Origin: Microbispora amethystogenes
GTDB lineage: Bacteria > Actinomycetota > Actinomycetes > Streptosporangiales > Streptosporangiaceae
DNA length: 64,000 bases
Assembly (NCBI RefSeq): GCF_016863015.1
Contig: NZ_BOOB01000024.1
Coordinates: forward strand, 1-64,000
Direction: 5' to 3'
Shown: in pieces, positions 38,486-48,313 of the stretch
Layout: each line of letters begins with the position of its first letter
Position numbering within the stretch: position 1 is the first letter of the stretch
Made by a program: the position numbers and the translations under genes
Notes under the pieces: model-generated
What the model saw: only the letters and a program-made list of their open reading frames with translations
What the model was told of the DNA's origin: nothing
Database searches by the model: none

Positions 38486-39528
38486 GCCCACGATGCCCGG
38501 GAGTTGGGCGAGGCCATGGCCCTGTACGGCGCGGCCGCGCCGGCCGGCGGCACCGCCGGGGTGTTCCTCGGCGGAGTCGTCACCGAGTATCTGAGCTGGC
38601 CGTGGGTCTTCGTCGTCTACATCCCGATCGGTGTGGCGACCCTGCTCGCCGTACCCGCGCTGTTGCCCGCGGTCGCCGGTCGGCGCGGGTCGGTGGACGT
38701 GCTCGGCGGCGTCGCCGTCACCGCCGGGATCGCCCTGGCCGTGTTCGCCATCGTGCGGGCGCCCGAGCAGGGCCGGGGCTCGGCCGCCACGCTGCTGGAA
38801 CTGGCGGGGGCGGTCGTGCTGCTCGCGTTGTTCCCGCTCGTGCAGCGCGTGATCCGGGAGCCGCTCATGCCGCCGGCCGTCTGGCGCACCCCGGGCTTGC
38901 CGTCGCCAATCTGGCGATGGCGCTGCTGGGCGCCGCCTGGATCCCGATGTGGTGCTTCCTCAACCTCTATCTGCAGCAGGTCCTGGGCTACAGCGCCTTC
39001 CCCAGCGGAGCGGCCCTGCTCCCGATGACGATCGCGATCATGATATTCATGATCGGGATCACCGCCCGGCTGCTCGGCCGGTTCGGCGCCAAGCCCCTGA
39101 TCGTCATCGGGCTCGCCGTGCTGGCGGCGGGGGTGTCCGGCCTGTCCCTGGTCCGGCCGGACGGGACCTTCGTCGCCGACGTGCTGCCCGCCTCGCTGGT
39201 CGCGGCGGTCGGCATGTCCCTGGCCTACATCCCCGCGATGATGTCGGCGATGTCCGGCGCGCGGCCGGGGGAGAGCGGGCTGGCCTCGGGAATCGTCAAC
39301 ACCACCTACCAGATCGGCTCGGCGCTCGGCCTGGCCGTGATGACCGCGCTCGCCGCGACCGGAGGTGCGGACGGCCCGGCCGCGCTCACCGGCGGCTTCC
39401 AGGCCGCATTCATCGGCGCGGCGGTGGTGGCAGTGACAGGGGCCGTACTGACCCTGCTGCTCATGCGCGGGCCGAAGCCGGCCACCCCCGCCGCTGTGGG
39501 TGCCGAAGAGACGTCCGTGCAGGTGTGA
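38486..39528 (+). pseudogene. DHA2-type MFS drug transporter, truncated and frameshifted
   Basis: The first ~120 residues of a 14-helix MFS transporter are missing. The frame begins abruptly at AHDARELGEAMALYGAAAPA and continues with GVVTEYLSWPWVFVVYIPIG, a family marker. Near 38895 one base appears to be lost (VWRTPG... should continue LAVANLAMALLGAA). The remaining half (FLNLYLQQVLGYSAFPSGAA ... GLASGIVNTTYQIGSALGLA) is in another frame. It starts only a few bases after the copper chaperone stop, so a deletion joined it to this operon. Confidence 0.75.
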
Positions 39529-39572
39529 GCCGGTCGAGCGGGTCCGCCCCGGGCAGCGGTGGGCCCGGGAAA

Positions 39573-39587
39573 TACCCTAGGGGGGTA
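39573..39587 (+). promoter_or_regulatory. C-tract/G-tract operator before the second copper chaperone
   Basis: TACCCTAGGGGGGTA closely matches the operator at 38168 and lies 104 nt before the second copZ start, giving the copZ-HVHP-copA operon its own copper-responsive promoter. Confidence 0.6.
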
Positions 39588-39690
39588 GGGTGTTGAATAG
39601 GGGCAACGGACCGACCAAGGGCGACATAAAGGTCGGGGAAGCCTCCGGCCCTCCCGTTACTGATCGATTGCCAAACGAAGGAGAAGTGTC

Positions 39691-39903
39691 ATGACGACCG
39701 CCACCTACACTGTCACCGGCATGACCTGCGGTCACTGCGTCAGCTCCGTGAAGGAAGAGGTCGGCGAGGTCCCCGGTGTCACGGGTGTCGAGGTCGATCT
39801 GGCCACCGGGCTTGTGACAGTCGAAAGCGAGAATCCCCTCGACACGGCCACGATCAGGGCCGCCGTCGAGGAGGCCGGATACGAAGTGGTGGATCACCCA
39901 TGA
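39691..39903 (+). CDS. copZ: Copper chaperone (HMA domain)
   Basis: A 70-residue protein, essentially a single heavy-metal-associated fold: TYTVTGMTCGHCVSSVKEEV near the N-terminus (Cu-binding GMTCxxC), then GVEVDLATGLVTVES and an EEAGYEV end. GAAGGAGAAG provides the ribosome site. Its TGA overlaps the next ATG (ATGA), so it is translationally coupled to the HVHP-motif protein. It probably hands Cu(I) to the ATPase encoded two genes downstream. Confidence 0.92.
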   Translation: MTTATYTVTGMTCGHCVSSVKEEVGEVPGVTGVEVDLATGLVTVESENPLDTATIRAAVEEAGYEVVDHP

Positions 39904-40844
39904 ACACACCGGCCCGGATGGGCGCCTACGTACTCGGCCTCGCCGTGGCCTTCGCGGGAGCGTTCGGCATCGGCGGCGCGGTCGGCGCGACTCCGCCGTC
40001 GGCGCCCGTAGGCAACGGACATGGAGGCCACGCGACCCCGGCGCAGGCCGCGCCGAAGGCGGACCACGTGCCGGGAGGGCTTCAGGTGTCGCAGAGCGGC
40101 TACACCCTCACCCCGCGGACCACGACGATCACTCCCGGCGAGCGGACCGAGTTCCGGTTCACCGTGGACGCCGCGGACGGCCGCCCGGTGACCGCCTACG
40201 AGACGCAGCACGACAAGAAGCTGCACCTCATCGTGGTGAGCCGCGACGCGACGGTCTTCCGGCACGTGCACCCGGAGCTCGCCGGTGACGGAACCTGGTC
40301 GGTGCCGCTGACGCTGCCCGACGCCGGCGCCTATCGGGTCTTCGCCGACTTCGTCCCCCAGGGCGGGGAAGGCCTGACCCTCGGCGCGGACCTGTACGCC
40401 GCCGGCGACTACGCGCCCCGGCCGCTGCCGCCGCCCAGCCGTACGGTGACGGTGGACGGATACACCGTCCGGCTCGACGGCACCCTCACGCCGGGTACGG
40501 CGAGCAGGCTGGTCGCCGAGATCAGCAAGGACGGCAGGCCGGTGACCGACCTACAGCCGTACCTTGCGGCCTACGGCCACCTGGTCGCGCTGCGCGTGGG
40601 CGACCTGGCCTACCTGCACGTCCACCCCGACGGCGCCCCGGGCGACGGCGTCACCCCGGCAGGCCCGGGCATCACCTTCTACGCCGAGGTGCCCAGCCGC
40701 GGCGACTACCGGCTCTTCCTCGACTTCCAGCACAACGGGATCGTGCGCACCGCCGCCTTCACCGTACGGGCGGGGCAACCCTCAGGGGCCGCTCCCACCG
40801 GCACGGCGGACCACGGATCCGAGCACGCCCACTCCGGCCACTGA
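39900..40844 (+). CDS. Membrane-anchored copper-operon protein with two HVHP motifs
   Basis: A 314-residue protein with an N-terminal hydrophobic anchor or signal ([20 protein letters not shown]), a His-containing stretch (NGHGGHA), and two similar beta-sandwich domains. Each has a matching metal-ligand-like motif: [20 protein letters not shown] and [18 protein letters not shown]. The tail is His-rich ([10 protein letters not shown]). No enzyme motif is seen. Location between a copper chaperone and the copper ATPase suggests an extracytoplasmic copper-binding role. Confidence 0.75.
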   Translation: MNTPARMGAYVLGLAVAFAGAFGIGGAVGATPPSAPVGNGHGGHATPAQAAPKADHVPGGLQVSQSGYTLTPRTTTITPGERTEFRFTVDAADGRPVTAYETQHDKKLHLIVVSRDATVFRHVHPELAGDGTWSVPLTLPDAGAYRVFADFVPQGGEGLTLGADLYAAGDYAPRPLPPPSRTVTVDGYTVRLDGTLTPGTASRLVAEISKDGRPVTDLQPYLAAYGHLVALRVGDLAYLHVHPDGAPGDGVTPAGPGITFYAEVPSRGDYRLFLDFQHNGIVRTAAFTVRAGQPSGAAPTGTADHGSEHAHSGH

Positions 40845-40870
40845 CCGGGCATGACGCGAAAGGAGGGGTG

Positions 40871-43105
40871 ATGGCCTCCATCACCGGTGACCGGCCGCCT
40901 GGCGCGGTCGAACTCTCGATCGGCGGCATGACCTGCGCGTCGTGCGCCAACCGGATCGAGCGCAAGCTCAACAAACTGGACGGCGTGACCGCGACGGTCA
41001 ACTACGCCACCGAGAAGGCGAAGGTGACTTTCCCCGAAGGCCTGGACCCCCAGGCGCTGGTGGCGGAGGTGGAGAAGGCCGGATACACCGCCAGACTTCC
41101 CGAGCCGCCCAAACCCGAGCAGGCGCCCTCGGAGCCGGACGAACTCGCCGCCCTGCGGACCCGGCTGCTGGTCTCCGTGGTGCTCGCGGTGCCGGTGATC
41201 GCGCTGGCGATGATCCCCGTGCTGCAGTTCACGTACTGGCAGTGGCTGTCGCTGACGCTCGCGGCCCCGGTCGTCGTGTGGGGCGGACTGCCGTTCCACC
41301 GGGCCGCCTGGACCAACCTGCGCCACGGCACGGCCACGATGGACACGCTGGTCTCACTCGGCACGATCGCCGCGCTGGGCTGGTCGCTGTGGGCGCTGTT
41401 CCTCGGTGAGGCCGGGGTGCCCGGCATGACCCACGGATTCGACCTGACCATCGCCCGCACCGACGGCTCGGGTGACATCTACCTGGAGGCCGCGGCCGGG
41501 GTCACCGCGTTCATCCTGGCCGGGCGTTACTTCGAGGCCCGCTCCAAGCGGCGCGCCGGTGCGGCGCTGCGGGCCCTGCTGGAACTGGGCGCCAAGGACG
41601 TCGCCGTGCTGCGCGACGGCCGCGAGGTGCGCGTCCCCGTGGGCGAGCTGAAGGCGGGCGACCACTTCGTCGTACGGCCGGGGGAGAAGATCGCCACTGA
41701 CGGCGTGGTCGAGGAGGGCTCCTCGGCGGTCGACGCCTCCATGCTCACCGGCGAGTCGGTCCCCGTCGAGGTGCGGCCCGGCGACACCGTCACCGGAGCC
41801 ACGGTCAACGCGGGCGGGCGGCTGGTCGTCCGGGCCACCCGGGTCGGCTCCGGCACCCAGCTCGCCCAGATGGCGCGACTGGTCGAGGAGGCGCAGACGG
41901 GCAAGGCCCAGGTGCAGCGCCTCGCCGACCGCATCTCCGGCATCTTCGTGCCGATCGTCATCGCCCTGTCGGTCGCCACCCTGGGCTACTGGCTCGGCAC
42001 GGGCGAGGGCGCCGGTGCGGCCTTCACCGCCGCGGTGGCGGTGCTGATCATCGCCTGCCCCTGCGCGCTGGGCCTGGCCACCCCGACCGCGCTGCTGGTC
42101 GGCACCGGCCGCGGCGCCCAGCTCGGCATCCTGATCAGGGGCCCCGAGGTGCTGGAGTCGACCCGCGCGATCGACACCGTCGTGCTCGACAAGACCGGCA
42201 CCGTCACCGAGGGCAGGATGACCCTGGCCGGGGTCCACCTGGCCGAAGGGGAGGACCACGACGAGGTGCTCCGGCTGGCCGGGGCCCTGGAGCACGCCTC
42301 CGAGCACCCGATCGCGCAGGCGATCGCCCGGGGCGCGGCCGAGCGGGTGGGCGTCCTGCCGTCGCCGGAGGACTTCGCCAACGTCGAGGGCCTCGGTGTG
42401 CAGGGCATCGTGGACGGCCACGCCGTACTCGTCGGCCGGCCCCGCCTGCTGGAGGAATGGTCCCAGCACCTTCCCGAGGAGCTGGAGAAGAGGCTGGGGG
42501 AGGCACAGGCCGCGGGCCGTACGGCGGTCGCGGTCGGCTGGGACGGCCGGGCACGCGCGGTGCTGGTGGTGGCCGACGTCGTCAAGCCCACCAGCGCCGA
42601 CGCCGTCGCCGAACTGCGCGCGCTCGGGCTGACGCCGGTGCTGCTGACCGGCGACAACGAGGCGGTCGCGCGTACGGTCGCGGCCGAGGTCGGGATCGAC
42701 GAAGTGATCGCCGAGGTGCTGCCCGCCGGCAAGGTCGACGTGGTGAAGCGGCTGCAGGCTGAGGGCCGGACGGTCGCGATGGTCGGAGACGGCGTCAACG
42801 ACGCCGCCGCGCTCGCCCAGGCCGACCTGGGCCTCGCCATGGGCACGGGCACCGACGTGGCCATCGAGGCCGCCGACCTGACGTTGGTGCGGGGAGACCT
42901 GCGGGTGGCGGCCGACGCGATCCGGCTGTCGCGGCGCACGCTGCGCACGATCAAGGGCAACCTGTTCTGGGCCTTCGCCTACAACGTCGCGGCCCTGCCG
43001 CTGGCCGCCGCGGGCCTGCTCAACCCGATGATCGCCGGGGCGGCGATGGCGTTCTCCAGCGTCTTCGTCGTCAGCAACAGCCTCAGGCTCCGCCGCTTTC
43101 GCTGA
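40871..43105 (+). CDS. copA: Copper-exporting P1B-1 ATPase
   Basis: A 744-residue pump that exports Cu(I). It has one N-terminal HMA domain (GGMTCASC, C22 and C25), eight expected helices, the transport site C396-P-C398 in [17 protein letters not shown], phosphorylation D440 in DKTGTVTEG, a nucleotide-domain HP motif ([12 protein letters not shown]), [22 protein letters not shown] hinge (here [10 protein letters not shown]) and a final [18 protein letters not shown]. The ATG at 40871 is preferred (AGGAGG four bases before); a GTG one codon upstream is possible. Last gene of the copper operon, followed by a bidirectional terminator. Confidence 0.93.
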   Translation: MASITGDRPPGAVELSIGGMTCASCANRIERKLNKLDGVTATVNYATEKAKVTFPEGLDPQALVAEVEKAGYTARLPEPPKPEQAPSEPDELAALRTRLLVSVVLAVPVIALAMIPVLQFTYWQWLSLTLAAPVVVWGGLPFHRAAWTNLRHGTATMDTLVSLGTIAALGWSLWALFLGEAGVPGMTHGFDLTIARTDGSGDIYLEAAAGVTAFILAGRYFEARSKRRAGAALRALLELGAKDVAVLRDGREVRVPVGELKAGDHFVVRPGEKIATDGVVEEGSSAVDASMLTGESVPVEVRPGDTVTGATVNAGGRLVVRATRVGSGTQLAQMARLVEEAQTGKAQVQRLADRISGIFVPIVIALSVATLGYWLGTGEGAGAAFTAAVAVLIIACPCALGLATPTALLVGTGRGAQLGILIRGPEVLESTRAIDTVVLDKTGTVTEGRMTLAGVHLAEGEDHDEVLRLAGALEHASEHPIAQAIARGAAERVGVLPSPEDFANVEGLGVQGIVDGHAVLVGRPRLLEEWSQHLPEELEKRLGEAQAAGRTAVAVGWDGRARAVLVVADVVKPTSADAVAELRALGLTPVLLTGDNEAVARTVAAEVGIDEVIAEVLPAGKVDVVKRLQAEGRTVAMVGDGVNDAAALAQADLGLAMGTGTDVAIEAADLTLVRGDLRVAADAIRLSRRTLRTIKGNLFWAFAYNVAALPLAAAGLLNPMIAGAAMAFSSVFVVSNSLRLRRFR

Positions 43106-43119
43106 ACCCGCCGCGGCCA

Positions 43120-43157
43120 CCGGGATGTACGCGACTGATGGGTCGCGTACATCCCGG
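43120..43157. terminator. Bidirectional terminator after copA
   Basis: CCGGGATGTACGCGAC pairs perfectly with GTCGCGTACATCCCGG around TGATGG, between the convergent copA and GNAT genes. Confidence 0.8.
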
Positions 43158-43164
43158 AGCAGGT

Positions 43165-43653
43165 TCAGGATGCGTCCGGAGTGCCGGTGCCCCGCCATCG
43201 GTAGTGGGCGTCCGGGAGGTTCTCCTCGTTGCCGCTTCCGTCCCGTTCCTCGACGAGGACGAAGCCGTGCCGTTCGTAGAGACGGCGGGCACCGTCGTTC
43301 TGCTGGAACACGTACAGGTCGAGCACGTGGGGATGCGTGTTCCTGGCGTGGCCGAGCAGCGCGGTGCCGATGCCGCGCCCCTGGGCGGCGGGCGTGACGT
43401 ACAAATGGTCCAGCCAGCCGCTTCGGAGGCCGGCGAAGCCTGCGATCTCACCGTGTAGCTCGGCCACCCACACCTGCGAGGCCGGGAGCATGATGTCTGT
43501 GATCCAGGCCCGGGTCTCCTCGTCGGAGTGCAGGCGGGGCAGGTAGGTCATCCCGGCCCGGGCGGCGAGAAACACGTCGCCGATGTGCCCGGCGTCCCCG
43601 GACCAGGCACGCCGGATCAGCACCAGGGCATCACGCGCGATCAGTTCGGCCAT
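43165..43653 (-). CDS. GNAT-family N-acetyltransferase
   Basis: A 162-residue soluble acetyltransferase: VWVAELHGEIAGFAGLRSGW then LDHLYVTPAAQGRGIGTALL, the latter holding the Q/R-x-x-G-x-G/A acetyl-CoA pyrophosphate loop, and a GARRLYERHGFVLVEERDGS end typical of the RimI-like group. The acceptor is unknown. It forms a single-gene unit convergent with copA. Confidence 0.88.
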   Translation of the reverse strand: MAELIARDALVLIRRAWSGDAGHIGDVFLAARAGMTYLPRLHSDEETRAWITDIMLPASQVWVAELHGEIAGFAGLRSGWLDHLYVTPAAQGRGIGTALLGHARNTHPHVLDLYVFQQNDGARRLYERHGFVLVEERDGSGNEENLPDAHYRWRGTGTPDAS

Positions 43654-43769
43654 CTCCTCTACAGTTCACGGCGGCCAAGGCGAAGACCAATCAACCGGGA
43701 TTACACGCCTGAGTCGATAGCAAGTATGAACTTGAATCACATATCGGTCGAGCTGGATCAAGATCGATC

Positions 43770-44190
43770 TCAGGGACTCCAGCGAGCGGCGGCCAGGTCG
43801 TACAGGTACTTGGTGTCGCCGTCAAAGTAGGGTCCGGTCCACGTGTCGTATCGCTGGTTTCCGTCGGTATCGCGCACCCGGCTGATGACGGAATTGAGGT
43901 AGCCCACTCGCAGAAGCGGGTTGTCGGCGTTGCTGTACTGCCAGAGGAACGGTCCGCCGTCGGCGCCAGGGGTCATCGCGCAGAGCTGGTTGTTGATGGC
44001 CGGTCCCCAGCCGACGTGGTAGTAGGCGCCTTGGTAGGGGGCGAGCTGGCCAATGGTGCCGTAGCACCACTTCATCGTCCAGCCGCTGTAGACCTTGTCC
44101 CCGTCGAGATGGGGGGCGTGGGGATAGGCGAAGATGTAGCCGGGTCCACCACATAGACCACGTCGTCACGCTGGACCCAGCCATTCAAAA
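43770..44190 (-). pseudogene. Trypsin-like serine protease remnant
   Basis: The minus strand reads VQRDDVVYVVDP, then in a shifted frame GYIFAYPHAPHLDGDKVYSG, then MKWCYGTIGQLAPYQGAYYH and QLCAMTPGADGGPFLWQYSN. This is the end of a secreted S1/V8-type peptidase, where GASGGP holds the nucleophile Ser. Here that position reads Asp (GADGGP). The N-terminal half, including the catalytic His, is absent. No start fits, so the gene is decayed. The 5' flank is notably AT-richer than the window average. Confidence 0.6.
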
Positions 44191-44327
44191 TGTAGCTTCC
44201 TTGAGTGCCGGTCAATCCGCAACTCGAGTTTCAGTGGATGGCCCTTGGATGATAGAGGATTGGGAATATGCAGATTAGGTATTCAGTGTTACTGGCTTGT
44301 GTCGGAGTGAAATAAAAATCCTATGAA

Positions 44328-44993
44328 ATGTTCCCAAGTGTCGCCGAAGCCGTGTGTGCGCAGTCGGCGCTCCGAGATCAGCTCGACTTGGCCGACAGTC
44401 GTGCGACTGCTCCTGAATTCGTGGCAGGGTTGGACGTCTCATACGAAGTCGACAGCCAGTACGCGGCCGCTGCGGCGGTCCTGATAGAGCTGCGGACACT
44501 TGAGGTCAGAGAGACTGCCATCGCCTACGGTGAAGTGACTTTTCCTTATGTCCCTGGGCTGCTGGCGTTTCGTGAGGTCCCCATTCTTCGGGAAGCGCTT
44601 GTAAAACTGGCGGGCCGGCCGGATGTGCTTGTTTGTGATGGTTACGGAATCGCTCATCCGAGACGCTTTGGATTGGCCTGTCACATAGGTGTGTTGACTG
44701 GTTTACCGTCGTTCGGTGTGGCGAAGTCGCCCTTCGGCATGGAATTTGTCGATCCTGGGCCACAGCGAGGTGACTGGTCGCCGATCATTGACGATGGCGA
44801 GGTGCTTGGTCGTGTGCTCCGTACGCAGACCGGCATCAAACCGGTGTTCGTATCCGTTGGCCATCGAGTTGGCCTGGACCAGGCGACCGAGTTGACACTC
44901 AAGCTGAGCCGTGAGTTCCGCCTCCCGGAGGCGATCCGCAAGGCGGACTTTCTCTCACGTGAAGAGCTACGGAGGCGTCGAGGGGTTGGATAG
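44328..44993 (+). CDS. nfi: Endonuclease V (deoxyinosine 3' endonuclease)
   Basis: A 221-residue DNA-repair nuclease that nicks near deoxyinosine. The family markers are present: VAGLDVSYE (metal-binding D36), FPYVPGLLAFREVP (the PYVPG wedge), VLVCDGYGIAHPRRFGLACH (catalytic Asp and substrate pocket), GVAKS (Lys) and VSVGHRVGLDQA. Length is normal for the family. Codon use is somewhat less GC-rich than its neighbours and the 5' flank is AT-rich, which may indicate transfer. Its 3' end overlaps the convergent HATPase gene by 27 nt. Confidence 0.92.
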   Translation: MFPSVAEAVCAQSALRDQLDLADSRATAPEFVAGLDVSYEVDSQYAAAAAVLIELRTLEVRETAIAYGEVTFPYVPGLLAFREVPILREALVKLAGRPDVLVCDGYGIAHPRRFGLACHIGVLTGLPSFGVAKSPFGMEFVDPGPQRGDWSPIIDDGEVLGRVLRTQTGIKPVFVSVGHRVGLDQATELTLKLSREFRLPEAIRKADFLSREELRRRRGVG

Positions 44994-45512
44994 CGTGAGC
45001 TGGAACCAGACCACACGCCCCGCCTCGCTCTCGTGCCAGCCCCAGGCGGCCGCCAGTTCCTGCACCAGCCACAGCCCTCGGCCCGTGCACGTCTCCGCGT
45101 CGGCGCCGGCCCGTACGCGGGGTGCGCTCGTGGCCGAACCCGCGTCGACGACGTCGACATGGAGCGTTCCGGAGCGCCGGGTGACGGCCACGGTCACCTG
45201 TCCGCGGGGCAGGCGCGAGTCGGAGTGCCGTACGGAGTTGGCGACGAGTTCGCTGACCAGCAGCACGGCGTCATCGGTCCGCGGGTAGGCGGTCCCGGAC
45301 AGAAGCACCCGCAGGTAGTGGCGCGCCTCACGCACCGACGCGGCCTCGCCGGGCAGGTCGATCCGCCCCAGCAGCCCCACTGCCTTCGTCAAGTGCTGCG
45401 GGAGACCCGCACACCCGGGATCGACGTACGGCTCGGGCGGCGCCCACCCTCCCGGTGAAGGCGGAGACGAGGCAGGCCGTACGGCCTGCTTTTCCTGGTC
45501 GCCCGTTCGCAT
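44967..45512 (-). CDS. ATP-binding protein of the anti-sigma/histidine-kinase-like fold
   Basis: A 181-residue cytoplasmic protein with an HATPase_c fold of the RsbW/SpoIIAB type: RTDDAVLLVSELVANSVRHS (N box) and DVVDAGSATSAP (G1) with GRGLWLVQELAAAWG (G2). Many actinomycetes keep such proteins beside an XRE regulator and a DUF397 protein, as here, divergently. It may phosphorylate or sequester a partner. The start MRTGDQEK was chosen for its GAAGGGG site. Confidence 0.85.
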   Translation of the reverse strand: MRTGDQEKQAVRPASSPPSPGGWAPPEPYVDPGCAGLPQHLTKAVGLLGRIDLPGEAASVREARHYLRVLLSGTAYPRTDDAVLLVSELVANSVRHSDSRLPRGQVTVAVTRRSGTLHVDVVDAGSATSAPRVRAGADAETCTGRGLWLVQELAAAWGWHESEAGRVVWFQLTLSNPSTPP

Positions 45513-45722
45513 CTTCGACCCCTTCTCGCCGGCGCGGCATCCACTCGGTCGCATTTGGTTGTTGATCGGTAACCCATCGTGAGCTGCTTGCCTCGATGGT
45601 CATCCCGTGGGCGCACGCAGGCAAGTGAAATTGCAAATTTGCTTGTCTGGCGTCTTCGCTGGTTTGCCTGATGGGGTCTCTCCTTGGGCGGCACACTGTG
45701 CGTGACGATCGGGGAGGTTTCC

Positions 45723-46586
45723 GTGACGAACGGGCGTGGGCCCACGGTCCGGCGCAGACGGCTGGCCGGTGAACTGCGCAGGCTGCGCGAACGCAAGGAG
45801 CTGACCCTGGAGGACGCCGCCGAGCGCCTCGGCTGGTCGGCGGCGAAGGTGTCCAGGATCGAGACGGCCCGCGTCGGGATCACCTCGCCGGACCTCACCC
45901 GCATGCTCGACCTCTACGAACTGGCCAACGACAGGCGGGCCGGTCTGCACGCGCTGGCCAGGACGGCCCGCACCCGGGGCTGGTGGGACGCCTACGCGGA
46001 CTCGCTGCCGAGCGACTACTCGGCCTACATCCAGCTCGAAGCCGACGCGGCTTTCATCCGCAGCTACGACGGCATGATCGTGCACGGACTGCTGCAGACC
46101 GACGAGTACGCCCGGGAGATCATCCGTGCCGCCCTTATGGGCATGTCCTCCCCGGCCGAGGTCGAGCGGCGGATGGAGGTGCGCATTACCCGGCAGCGGC
46201 TGCTGCTCCGGGACGAGAGCCCGCTCCGGTTCTGGACCGTCGTCGACGAGGCCGCGCTCACCCGCAGGGTCGGTTCCGAGGCGATCATGCGCGAGCAGTA
46301 CGAAAGGCTTCTCGAGTTCGCGGACCGGGACAACGTCACGATCCAGGTGCTGCCCTTCGCGAAGGGCGCGCATCCCGCGACGGCCGGGACTTTCGCCCTG
46401 CTTGAATTCCGAGAAACTCACGATCCAAATGTGGTGTACGTCGAGGGCACGACAAGTAACCTGTACGTCGAAAGCGATGCCGAGATCTACCGGTATTCGC
46501 TGGCCTTCGACCATCTTCGAGCGATGGCGCTCGACCCCGACGAGTCGAGGCGGCTCATCGCGCGGCTGGCCGAAGGGTCCCGATGA
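45723..46586 (+). CDS. XRE-family regulator with DUF5753 domain
   Basis: A 287-residue DNA-binding protein. The helix-turn-helix (LRRLRERKELTLEDAAERLG, WSAAKVSRIET) at residues ~15-60 is followed by the DUF5753 / Scr1-like sensor domain (FIRSYDGMIVHGLLQTDEYA, VLPFAKGAHPATAGTFALLE, VVYVEG). The GTG start has GGAGG 5 nt upstream. Its stop overlaps the DUF397 start (ATGA). Relatives control development and antibiotic production in Streptomyces together with their DUF397 partner. Confidence 0.92.
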   Translation: MTNGRGPTVRRRRLAGELRRLRERKELTLEDAAERLGWSAAKVSRIETARVGITSPDLTRMLDLYELANDRRAGLHALARTARTRGWWDAYADSLPSDYSAYIQLEADAAFIRSYDGMIVHGLLQTDEYAREIIRAALMGMSSPAEVERRMEVRITRQRLLLRDESPLRFWTVVDEAALTRRVGSEAIMREQYERLLEFADRDNVTIQVLPFAKGAHPATAGTFALLEFRETHDPNVVYVEGTTSNLYVESDAEIYRYSLAFDHLRAMALDPDESRRLIARLAEGSR

Positions 46587-46861
46587 GAGCGATTCTGCCG
46601 AGAGAAGCCAAGGGGTTGTCTGTGTACCTGTCTCGCGTCACATGGCGAAAGAGCCGTCGTAGCGGCAACGGCTCGAACTGTGTCGAGATCGCCGTCGCCG
46701 ACGCTGCCGAGGCGGGTACGGAGCACAAGGCGGACGCCCGGCGGTTGTTCCTGGTCCGGGACTCGAAGAATCCGGACGGTCCGGTTCTCGCGTTTACGCC
46801 GTCCGAATGGGGTGCCTTCGTCGGCGGCGTCAAAGACGGCGAGTTCGACGACCTGAACTGA
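46583..46861 (+). CDS. DUF397 protein, partner of the XRE regulator
   Basis: A protein of up to 92 residues with the DUF397 signature: VTWRKSRRSGNGSNCVEIAV (W-RKS-RS---G-CVEV), VRDSKNPDGPVLAFTPSEWG and AFVGGVKDGEFD. Translationally coupled to the XRE gene. These small proteins bind and modulate their cognate regulator. The true start may be a few codons inside (near VYLSRVTWRKS), because the first ~13 residues are not typical. Confidence 0.9.
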   Translation: MRAILPREAKGLSVYLSRVTWRKSRRSGNGSNCVEIAVADAAEAGTEHKADARRLFLVRDSKNPDGPVLAFTPSEWGAFVGGVKDGEFDDLN

Positions 46862-47016
46862 CACCCGGGCGTTTCCGGCCCGGGTGGCTCCCTGTCGAGG
46901 AGCCTCTTCTCTGTGATGCCGTCGGTATGAATCTGCCGGCCGCTCAGGGCATGCTCTGGGCGGCCGCGGCGCAGCGGCAAAATCTACGCCGTAAAGAGCG
47001 GCACGGTGTGTTCCGG

Positions 47017-47045
47017 CCGGCGCCGCCTCGTGGTGGCGGCGCCGG
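47017..47045 (-). terminator. Hairpin after the rhamnogalacturonan esterase gene
   Basis: CCGGCGCCGCC and GGCGGCGCCGG form a perfect 11-bp stem with a 7-nt loop just past the esterase stop. A weaker ACCCGGGC/GCCCGGGT hairpin at 46863-46885 follows the DUF397 gene on the other strand. Confidence 0.65.
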
Positions 47046-47059
47046 GCCGACTCAGGTTG

Positions 47060-48313
47060 TCATCGCAGGTACGCCGAGAGGCCGAGTCGCTGGTCGCGTA
47101 CGGCTCCGGCGACGAGTCCCGCGATCTGGCGGGCGCCGTACGCCTCGAAGTGGGTGTGGTCGTTGGCGAAGAACGCGCCCACCGGTCCGGACGTGTAGTC
47201 GCCGCTGTACGGACAGAAGCGCAGGCTGTTGTAGAGGGTGTAGCTCAGCTTGTGCAGGTCGACGACCGGGGTGCCGGTGGCGGAGCCGACGTCGAAGGTC
47301 TCGGTCAGGAAGCCGCGGTTGGGCGTGGCGGTGCTTCCGCTGCAGGTCAGCGCGGCCACGGGGGTCACCAGCACGGGATTGGCGCCACGCTGCTTCGCGG
47401 CGCGGACCATGGCGGTGAGGAGTTCGCGGTAGCGGGCGGAGCCGACGTGGCGGGGGCAGGTGGGGGAGCCGTCGTTGATGCCGAACTGGATGAACAGGTA
47501 GTCGCCGGTCTTCATTCCGGTGGAGGCGTCGAGCATGGACTGCCAGCGGGCGGCGTAGGCGGTCGAGCTGAGAACGCATTCGCCTGAGGAGTTGGTGTTG
47601 CCGGTGACGGCCGACTCGTACAGCCAGGTCTGGATGCTGCGGCCGCCGACGGCGTTGTTCGTCACGGTGGCGTTGGCGGTGAGGTACTGGCCGAGCTCGC
47701 GGCCCCAGCCGACGATGGGGTCGCCGGAGCTGTTGGCGACGGTGGAGTCGCCGGCCAGCCAGACTGTGATCTTTCCGGGTGTCGGGGTGGTGCTCGGTGT
47801 CGCGCTCGGGCTCGCGCTCGGCGTCGTGCTGGGGCTCGGGCTTGGGCTTGGGCTGGGGGAGCGGGTCGGGGAGGCGCTGGGGCTGCTGGTGACTCCGCCC
47901 GTACAGGTGGCGCCGTTGAGCGCGAAGCTCGCCGGCACCGGGTTGGCGGAGCTCCACGAGCCGTTGAACCCGAAGTTGGCCGACCCGTTGCCCGGGATGG
48001 TGCGGTTGTAGTCGACGTTCTTGGCGGTGACGTTCGCCCCGGTCTGCGTGACCGTCGCGTTCCAGGCCTGGGCGACCTGCTGGCCCGAGGAGAAGGTCCA
48101 GGTCAACGTCCAGCCGTTGATCGTGTCGCCGAGGTTGGTCACGGTGACGTCCGCGCCGAAACCACCGGTCCACTGGTTGGTGATCCGGTAGGTGACGGCG
48201 CAGCCGGTGGCGGCGCCGGCGGGTGATGCGCCCACCACCCACGTCAGCGCCCCCGTCAGGACCGCTGCAGCGGATGCGATCGCCATGGCGGCGCGCCGCC
48301 GGAACATGCTCAT
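47060..48313 (-). CDS. Secreted CBM2-linked CE12 esterase (rhamnogalacturonan acetylesterase-like)
   Basis: A 417-residue secreted esterase that should remove acetyl groups from pectin or xylan. Signal peptide (1-35), CBM2 (~36-135, CAVTYRITNQWTGGFGADVT), Ser/Thr-Pro linker (~140-178), then an SGNH domain with the nucleophile S190 in WLAGDSTVAN, VGWGRELGQYL, NNAVGGRSIQTW, FIQFGINDGS and the catalytic dyad end D385-H-T-H388. The order of blocks fits CE12. It lies downstream of another CBM2 esterase on the same strand (117-nt gap). Confidence 0.88.
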   Translation of the reverse strand: MSMFRRRAAMAIASAAAVLTGALTWVVGASPAGAATGCAVTYRITNQWTGGFGADVTVTNLGDTINGWTLTWTFSSGQQVAQAWNATVTQTGANVTAKNVDYNRTIPGNGSANFGFNGSWSSANPVPASFALNGATCTGGVTSSPSASPTRSPSPSPSPSPSTTPSASPSATPSTTPTPGKITVWLAGDSTVANSSGDPIVGWGRELGQYLTANATVTNNAVGGRSIQTWLYESAVTGNTNSSGECVLSSTAYAARWQSMLDASTGMKTGDYLFIQFGINDGSPTCPRHVGSARYRELLTAMVRAAKQRGANPVLVTPVAALTCSGSTATPNRGFLTETFDVGSATGTPVVDLHKLSYTLYNSLRFCPYSGDYTSGPVGAFFANDHTHFEAYGARQIAGLVAGAVRDQRLGLSAYLR

